Positions 58,052-64,000 of a stretch of 64,000 nucleotides of DNA are shown here, in pieces (the first letter of the stretch is position 1; each line of letters begins with the position of its first letter). Below the pieces are notes generated by a model. That model did no database searches. It was not told the DNA's origin and saw only the letters and a program-made list of their open reading frames with translations. The translations under genes and the position numbers were made by a program. The stretch comes from Diadema setosum. Taxonomy: Eukaryota > Echinodermata > Echinoidea > Diadematoida > Diadematidae. The stretch covers positions 20,054,385 through 20,118,384 of the forward strand of contig NC_092705.1 of NCBI RefSeq assembly GCF_964275005.1. Reading direction: 5' to 3'.

Positions 58052-58284
58052 TGTCTTGATTAATTAATCTGGCTGTCTATACAATTTTCGTCAGTGTAAT
58101 CATAAGATGTACCCATGTACAAGTCTAGAGAATGATGCGGAGCTTACTGCCTGATAATATTCACACGCCTGCCCCTTTCTTTTCCTTTTTTGTTGTTGTT
58201 GTTGATAATTAAATCTCTCATTTCGTGAAGGGTGCGTAAAGACGCTTTATCTATAGCCAAATAAAGTTAAATCCATTTATGAGT

Positions 58285-58340
58285 GTGCAAAGTGTGTGTG
58301 TGCGTGTGTGTATGTATGTGCGTGTGTGTGTTTGTGTGTC
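58285..58340. repeat. GT-rich microsatellite
   Basis: Imperfect GT/GC dinucleotide run. Confidence 0.85.
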
Positions 58341-58663
58341 ATACGATGTCAACAACACCCTTGTTTCTTACAATTCGAACAGAACACGCTGTTCCAACGA
58401 AGTGGGACATTCAACAAAGACTAGAGGGCAAAGGGACAAGGAAACCACGAGTAGACAGGAATTGGATCAAACTTGTAAAGAAAGAAAGAAAGAGAGAGAG
58501 AGATAAATATAGGAACAAATCTACCCAGATACCACTCCCTTGGTAGTGCTACAATGTTATTCAACAATGTTGGAAGGATTGAAAGACTATTTATCTGAAA
58601 CATATAACTAAGAAAAAAAAAAAAAACCCCAACCTACTGCCCTGGGGACTAGGGTAGCGGATT

Positions 58664-58698
58664 GTGACGTCGTGACGGGCTGGAACCACTGCTTATAA
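58664..58698 (+). promoter_or_regulatory. TATA box and CRE-like site of a secreted-protein gene
   Basis: 'tgacgtcgtgacg' at 58664-58676 contains a CRE-type core (TGACGTC). TATAAG lies at 58693-58698 ('cttataagtt'). Initiation would fall near 58722-58730 ('ctctcataca'), about 55 bases before the ATG at 58782. The spacing is what a compact TATA promoter would show. Confidence 0.6.
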
Positions 58699-58781
58699 GT
58701 TGTTATACCTGCCAGGTATGCGCACTCTCATACACTGTCATATCCAGTGTCGCGTTTGAGGCGGACAGACTCGCAAAGAAA

Positions 58782-58839
58782 ATGTTTCGCTTCGTCCTCT
58801 TGACTGTCGCCTACCTCTCTGTCGTAGCCAGAGCCCAAG
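58782..58839 (+). CDS. First exon of a secreted protein (signal peptide)
   Basis: ATG in an 'aagaaaatgt' context starts 'MFRFVLLTVAYLSVVARAQ'. This is a classic signal peptide: positive residue at position 3, hydrophobic core from 4 to 16, and A-R-A before a likely cleavage site ahead of Gln 19. The exon ends with the donor 'ag|gtatga' at 58840, one base into the next codon. Together with the TATA promoter this marks a real gene start whose product enters the secretory pathway. The mature protein is not recognised. Possible continuing exons are given separately. Confidence 0.7.
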
Positions 58840-59695
58840 GTATGACTTAACATATCGTTTTTATTTCTTTTTGTGTGTATATCAAACACCAAGTTTAATT
58901 GTCTTTTAATAGCAGTTTTCCATTCCAATGGTAAGAATCGAAAAGGCTTTATTTCTGAACGAAAAGAAAGAATGTTACTGGACACACACACAAACACACA
59001 CAAAAAAAAAACCTCGATGAGGTTTCTATAACTCTGAGGAAATTAGACTTACCCATTTTTTTTATTTTTTAATGTCAAGACAATATAAACTTTAACGCTT
59101 TCTGGTTGTAGATCCTGCATTAATAGTATAAAATAAACCTTTTAAACTTTTAAACGGCAATCATAAGCATGATAAGCACGGATAAGTATTATTTCCTATT
59201 AGAGTCAAACCCATTGAATGGTGACATTTTGTTGCAACTCAGCAAGCCGACCTGTAATGTATCAGTTCATTGAAATCATCCATAGAGCACAAATTTGTAA
59301 GTAGCTACCATTTCTCTTTGACCAGGCAGTTGTTACCGTGTCAACTCATTCTTTCTCATGTAGTCTATTATGACGATGCAATTTTACTATGATTAGATGT
59401 AACTTTTTCCTCAATATTTCAAATTCTCTGCTTTATTGAATGATCACTCGTACCATTGTGAATGGCATCACGCTTTCAATCATGATTGTAAAAAAATTGT
59501 TTGTGACAGTACAGCTGCGATAAAACGTTCGTAAGTCTCATTGGCTGAGCGGTATATTAAATTCCTTCAAAATAAAACTAATATCTCAATTTGGTCGTTA
59601 CGTCAGACACTTATGAAGCCATCGTGTCATAGTGTGTATCTTCGTCTACAACCAAACAGTGGTTTATCTGATTCCTACACTGTAAAATGTAACAG

Positions 59696-59762
59696 ATATG
59701 CTTCGTAATGCACAAAGTCCGCCTTGTCGAATACGCCATCTGTGTTTTGTCGGCAGAATCCT
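59696..59762 (+). CDS. Tentative exon 2 of the secreted-protein gene
   Basis: Acceptor 'aatgtaacag' at 59686-59695 and a strong donor 'ct|gtaagt' at 59763. In the phase left by the signal-peptide exon it reads 'DMLRNAQSPPCRIRHLCF' and on without a stop, with two cysteines. The acceptor's pyrimidine tract is only moderate. Could be chance. Confidence 0.3.
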
Positions 59763-60589
59763 GTAAGTTAAACCTATATTATGCCAAGTAGGGTTTAACA
59801 GAAAAGAAAAAAAAAATATTTTGAACTGATTATCCTTGCCACGAAATGTTTTTACTGAAAAATAAGCGATATACATTTCATTTCCTGTATAATTATACTA
59901 ACCAATTGCTTAAACAAGACACTGTTTATTCAAAGTTCCTTTCCGCCACTTGTTTACACATTGATGATTATGCTAAACTACTTAGTGTTTTAAACGTATA
60001 TGTCACACAAGTGAAGGAGGAAAAATATAGAAATAAAAAAATAGACGTGAGAGAGAAATAGAGAGATGGAGAAACAAGGCAATAAGAAGGAAAAAAAAGA
60101 AGAAATAAAGAAATACGTTTTCAAAAGATTCTTAATCATTTTACAGTGTATCGGCCAGCTTGAGATGCGTAGGTGATTTGTTCGATAACTCTGCGCCTGC
60201 TATTTGAAAAAAAAAAAATCTTGAATGGTTGATATTGTGGTGGTGGATAAAAGAAATGTTGACTGAGTGCGAAGGTTTCTTGCCGGACGATATTTTGTTA
60301 TAAACTGTTGTAGATAAGTATGACTTAATTCTTATAACACATGAACAACATAGCTGAAAATTTGAAAAAAAGGCACTGCTTTACCCTCGCCCAATGCAAA
60401 CTAAAAACTGCATAGGACCTGCGTGCTCATTAAGTTGCGCACGAATTATCAATCTGGCTGCTGAGGTTTGTATTTGTTGCGATTCTGGGATGTTATTGTT
60501 CGGTAGACCATTATTATGAAATACCATTTCAAAAGTCAAGAGGAGACATTATGTGAGCATGAACAAGTCTCTCTCTTTTGATCTTTTAG

Positions 60590-60665
60590 AAAGAAAAGAA
60601 AGAATCATTTCAATCCTGTGCAAAGCAAACAAGGCCGCTTTACAAAATTTGATTCACATGAGTAG
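60590..60665 (+). CDS. Tentative last exon of the secreted-protein gene
   Basis: The acceptor follows a strong pyrimidine tract ('ctctctcttttgatctttta' ends one base before the G). In the phase left by the proposed exon 2 it reads 'KKRKNHFNPVQSKQGRFTKF' and stops at TAG 60663-60665. The joined CDS would be 201 nt, 66 aa, and the mature peptide basic. No polyadenylation signal was found close by. A frame of 25 codons staying open by chance is not rare. Confidence 0.22.
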
Positions 60666-60724
60666 ACAATGTCAAATGTTTATCCAGTCTCACATCAAGA
60701 ACCCTGGCAGAGTCAACAGTCTGT

Positions 60725-61165
60725 ATCAGAGTGATACCTTTAAAGAGGAAATCCAGTACAAATATAAATCAATCTGATAAAAAGAGTAAAATCTTTCGAG
60801 TTTAACGGTAAAATTTGACTGAAATCGGATGAAAAATAAGGAAGTTATGACATTCTGAAGTTGTGCTAATTTCTGCAAAACAGTTCTCGTGCAGTGGATG
60901 TGAATATGCAAATGAGTGAGCTTGGGTATAACCATGTCATACCCTCACAATTTTCCATTGATCGTGGAAAAAAAAAAAAAGCCGACGAAAATTCACGGTT
61001 TCTGTCATTGAAGTGTGAAACATGATGTTATTCCTGGTTGAATATTCAGAAAAGTGATCAGTTAGATATAGGATTTGAGCCTCGGGCATAACTGCGTTTG
61101 AATGAAAAACTGGAAATTTCAGAATTATATGTACAAACTATATGGTAAGTACTGTTGTGGGTGAG
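60725..61165. repeat. Foldback element family D, copy 2
   Basis: Collinear with 20495-20962 over most of its length: 'aagttatgac', 'gtggatgtgaatatgcaaat', 'accatgtcataccctcacaa', 'gtgatcagttagatata', 'atttgagcctcgggcataac'. This copy keeps the arm that starts 'tttaaagaggaaatcc' and lacks most of the opposite arm. Read with copy 1, the two give the full palindrome. Confidence 0.75.
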
Positions 61166-61211
61166 TACATGCTCACTTTGCATGTTCATATATAGACTGT
61201 ACAATGCTGTT

Positions 61212-61920
61212 TAATCATGACTTTATTCAAGTACAAGGCAGTGTTAGAATGACATGTATACAAAAACTAGGTCCACCGTTTCATTCACAACGAATGGCAG
61301 GTTAAAACACGCACATGGGGTACAAAAAAACAAAAAAACTATTGAAGTTTACATTACCGCAACACAAAATCATATACCATATGACGCACAAACTCTCAAA
61401 TATGAATCAAATATCAATAATATTACTGTGTTTCAATAACAACAATTGTATGATTATCGTCCACAATATTGATACAATAATTATCGTTAAAGAATTATGA
61501 TGAAGTAATACAAACATACAATATATAAGCCTTATCATCATCGTCATCATCATCTCATCACATCTTCACCAACTGGAATCTTTATTTGACTCTGTGCGCC
61601 GTACCCCCCCCCCCCCCACAACCACCTATTAATGATAAAACCCTATCTTTACAACTAAAACCATTTTAGAAATAAAACACAAATTACAGTATTAACACAG
61701 AATTTTGCATTTTTGAGTTGACCCTTCACCCATGATTCATTCTTCATATATAACGATAATCTCATAATATAACCTCAGCTTTCCGAACATATGATTTGAC
61801 CTGAGATTCCCTTCCCTTCCCAACAGAAACAGAACACAAAAATCTATATATAAAAGAAATACAACCCAACCGCAGCGACAAAATAAACTTTCACCTACTA
61901 TCCTCCTCTCCTACCTGCGG
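61212..61920 (-). mobile_element. 3' UTR of the right-edge LINE
   Basis: Minus-strand sequence downstream of the RT stop at 61921. It matches the 5'-truncated copy at 6676-7420 throughout, which defines the 3' end of the element. Contains ATC/ATT simple runs near 61530-61555 and a C run at 61604-61617. Confidence 0.85.
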
Positions 61921-62529
61921 CTACCCTTCTCCTCCCTGCACTTTGACTAAGTTTTGCACTTTATCATGCGTTACGTTACAATACACGACAGTCGACTGCT
62001 TGCGGGCCCATTTTGACTCTCTTTCAATAGCGGAGTCAATCGCTTGGTTAACAACACGATCAGTTTTGACCCTAGATCTGGTGGAAGCGAGAGATTGAGA
62101 CTGACGGTAAATGTCACATAGGATGGGAAAATAAATTAACAGATGTTTCTTAAATTCTTTGCAGCTTGACCATGATTTCATTGTGAACGAACTCGCATAC
62201 TTCGGCTGGTTTGCCACTAAAACAAGCGAACCCAGACATTTATGAGGTTCTTCTTTGATTGAACGAGTACGTCCAGTGCCGATTGAATATTCAATCTCTT
62301 TTGGGACGCCACCGCAGATAGAGAGACTGCAGTATTTGGAAGGCTTTAGCAGGAGTCCCATTGATGCTGTGCTTGAGTGCAATTTGTCAATTATTTTTTG
62401 ATGTTGTACTTTGTTGTTCGTAATCAAATTAAAATCGTCTGCGTACGGAGTTGTTATGATTCTGGTGCCATTCAGATCAAACCCCAGTCTTTCCTTCATT
62501 TGTCTGAGATACATAACAGAACATAACAG
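61921..62529 (-). pseudogene. LINE reverse transcriptase, C-terminal part (YADD type)
   Basis: Read on the minus strand from about 62526: 'YLRQMKERLGF', then 'TPYADDFNLIT' (the catalytic YADD, near 62440), 'GLLLKPSKYCSLSICGG' and 'KCLGSLVLVANQ', then the C-terminal region to the stop at 61921. These are RT motifs in the order expected of a non-LTR element. The motif set, with QGDP on the other side of the insertion, suggests an R2/CRE-type or related clade rather than CR1 (inference). The upstream part of this open frame (62530-62778) is MITE sequence, not RT. Confidence 0.8.
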
Positions 62530-63843
62530 AACTAGAAATGTCGCTTTGGCGACTGGTATGCCTCCGCCATAATGCATGATTTTCCCAATAGGTCTAGATA
62601 GTACATGTGGACAATGTGTGATTACATTTTCACAAAATTGGCAAAATATTGAAATGACAAGTTTGTCACAAATGTGTTGAATGTTCACCTTCCTTGACCT
62701 AGGTTTAATTGGATGAATAGGAGAGCATGTATCTAGGGATTTAAGGACTTTTAACTCGACTTTGACCCATTCATACATTTAGGCATTCAGTAATTTTCAA
62801 GGTACAGGTGTGGAGAAAAAGTGCAATTTCTGAATTGAATAGTAAATTGTTACCATTTTCATCTGGCCCTTGACCCTAAAATTGATAAGATAATCACTTT
62901 CAGGTAGAACATGCATAATATGTACTAAGTTTCAAGATAACTTGAGCCACTTCCGAGATATGGAGGAAAAAGTTAGTTCAGCACTTTCACTTGATCTTTG
63001 ACCTTTTGACCTTTGAGGCAAAAAAAAAAAGAAGAAAAAAAAACTTTCCAGAGAATTTCTATTAGGTTACACATGTATGCATACACCAAGTGTTAAAAAA
63101 AAAAACCCTGCTGGCATTGCATGATAGGAGGGAAATAGTAAAATTTTGAAGTGTTGCACTTGACCTTTGACCCCTGACCTTTGACCCCATGAACCTCATG
63201 AACCCCATGAAATATACTATGTTCCATGAAGATACCTTGAACAATTTTCCAAGGTATGGAGAAAAAAAAAAGAAGTTTTAATATTTTTACTTGACCTTTT
63301 GACCTTTGACCTTTGACCTCATGACCCAAACTTTCACCAGAGAATCTTGATTGGGTAATACATGTATACACTAAGTTTCAAGAAAATATCTTTACGTATT
63401 CAATAGATATGGTGGAAATAGTGAAATTTTATGTATTTGACCCTGACCTTTTGACCTTTGACCTTTGACCTCATGACCCAAACTTTCACCAGAGAATCTT
63501 AATTGGGTAATACATGTATACACTAAGTTTCAAGAAAATATCTTCAGGCATTCAATAGATATGGTGGAAATAGTGAAATTTTATGTATTTGACCTTGACC
63601 TTTTGACCTTTGACCTTTGACCTTGAGCATGTGCACCCAAAAGTTGATAGGCACAACTTCACCCCCTAATACACATACATGCCAAGTTTCATTAGGATAC
63701 CTCAACAGGTTTCGATAGTTACCTTGTCCACAAAATTCATTACGGACGGACGGAAGGACGGACGGACGGACGGACGGACGGACGGACGGACAACCCGAAA
63801 ACATAATGCCTCCGGCACCACTTCGTGGCGGAGGCATAAAAAG
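62530..63843. mobile_element. Inverted-repeat element family C, long copy inserted in the LINE
   Basis: Begins 'gactggtatgcctccgcca' and ends 'cgtggcggaggcataaaaag', like the short copy at 16935-17431. The interior is built of units of about 150-230 bp carrying 'gaccttttgacctttgacc', 'cactaagtttcaagaaaata' and 'agatatggtggaaatagtga' words. A GGAC tetranucleotide run lies at 63743-63790. It separates the LINE's QGDP motif (63839 and up) from its YADD motif. Confidence 0.85.
63161..63618 (-). promoter_or_regulatory. Cluster of DR1-type nuclear-receptor half-site repeats
   Basis: 'tgacctttgacct', the inverse of a perfect DR1 (AGGTCA-A-AGGTCA), occurs near 63300, 63307, 63452, 63459 and 63604, with near matches at 63161 and 63175. 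DR1 is the known binding site class of RXR, HNF4 and COUP-TF. The sites belong to a mobile element, so a function is not implied. Confidence 0.55.
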
Positions 63844-64000
63844 GATAGGTAAGAGGGGGTCTCCCTGAAACACAACTTTTTTTAAACCTAAGAGGTTGAG
63901 ACAACCATTTGTTACCTTTTGCACTACCTTGCAATCTATCGTATAAATTGTCGATACTGGTCGATATACACCGAAATATTGATTGGCGCATGAAAACGAT
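63844..64000 (-). pseudogene. LINE reverse transcriptase, upstream part (QGDP motif), cut by window edge
   Basis: Minus-strand 'GLKKVVFQGDPLLPILF' is the RT motif that precedes YADD. The codons nearer the window edge read best in another frame ('SIDNLYDRLQGSAKGNKW'), so at least one small indel lies between. Continues beyond 64000. Confidence 0.7.

Noticed and set aside
63544-63991. Minus-strand frames with Ser-Val-Arg-Pro repeats
   Set aside because: The repeats are a GGAC tetranucleotide run in the family C element; only the QGDP part is LINE coding sequence.

Overview
This is 64 kb of AT-rich, intron-rich animal DNA with few genes and very many short mobile elements. The likely source is a marine deuterostome, most probably an echinoderm. 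That is an inference from compact TATA promoters, short exons with GT/AG introns, frequent 'aggcctat'-type words, CR1-like and QGDP-type LINEs, tRNA-headed SINEs, and dozens of inverted-repeat elements. Nothing looks bacterial.

Genes. (1) 12735-13325, minus strand: a single-exon MID1IP1/THRSP (Spot14) family protein of 196 aa, with a possible TATA box and a cluster of four CCAAT boxes upstream. (2) 22240-39557, plus strand: an eight-exon gene that I assembled by hand from splice sites and phase, encoding about 479 aa. It has an EPSTI1-like (epithelial-stromal interaction protein 1) core and coiled coil, preceded by a 290-residue basic, serine-rich N-terminal region and followed by a C-terminal CUE ubiquitin-binding domain. 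All seven junctions keep the reading frame. (3) 58693-58839, plus strand: promoter and first coding exon of a secreted protein (TATA box, CRE-like site, signal peptide, splice donor). Two further small exons can be proposed at 59696-59762 and 60590-60665; they would give a 66-aa basic peptide, but this is tentative.

Mobile elements. LINEs: a CR1-like copy with an unbroken 397-aa reverse transcriptase ORF (18256-19618, minus); an endonuclease-only fragment (49555-50753, plus); a zinc-ribbon tail fragment (45345-45731, minus); and a QGDP/YADD-type LINE running off the right edge (61212-64000, minus), split by a 1.3-kb inverted-repeat element. A 3' end of that same LINE lies at 6676-7420. A solo LTR with a 4-bp target duplication lies at 53419-54607. 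A tRNA-derived SINE lies at 24236-24598, and a tRNA-like sequence sits inside an inverted repeat at 39697-39927. More than twenty MITE/foldback elements were found, several nested. The most striking are a 4.8-kb foldback in the last intron of the EPSTI1-like gene, built from 161-165-bp tandem units in opposite orientation, and a pair of oppositely oriented 0.57-kb palindromic elements, one carrying a nested MITE.

Layout: 1-12.3 kb, repeats only; 12.3-15.3 kb, MID1IP1-like gene and upstream region; 15.3-22.2 kb, repeats and LINE; 22.2-39.6 kb, EPSTI1-like gene with transposon-packed introns; 39.7-58.6 kb, repeats, LINE fragments, solo LTR; 58.6-60.7 kb, start of a secreted-protein gene; 60.7-64 kb, nested repeats and LINE. 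No databases were searched; all family names come from reading the sequence.
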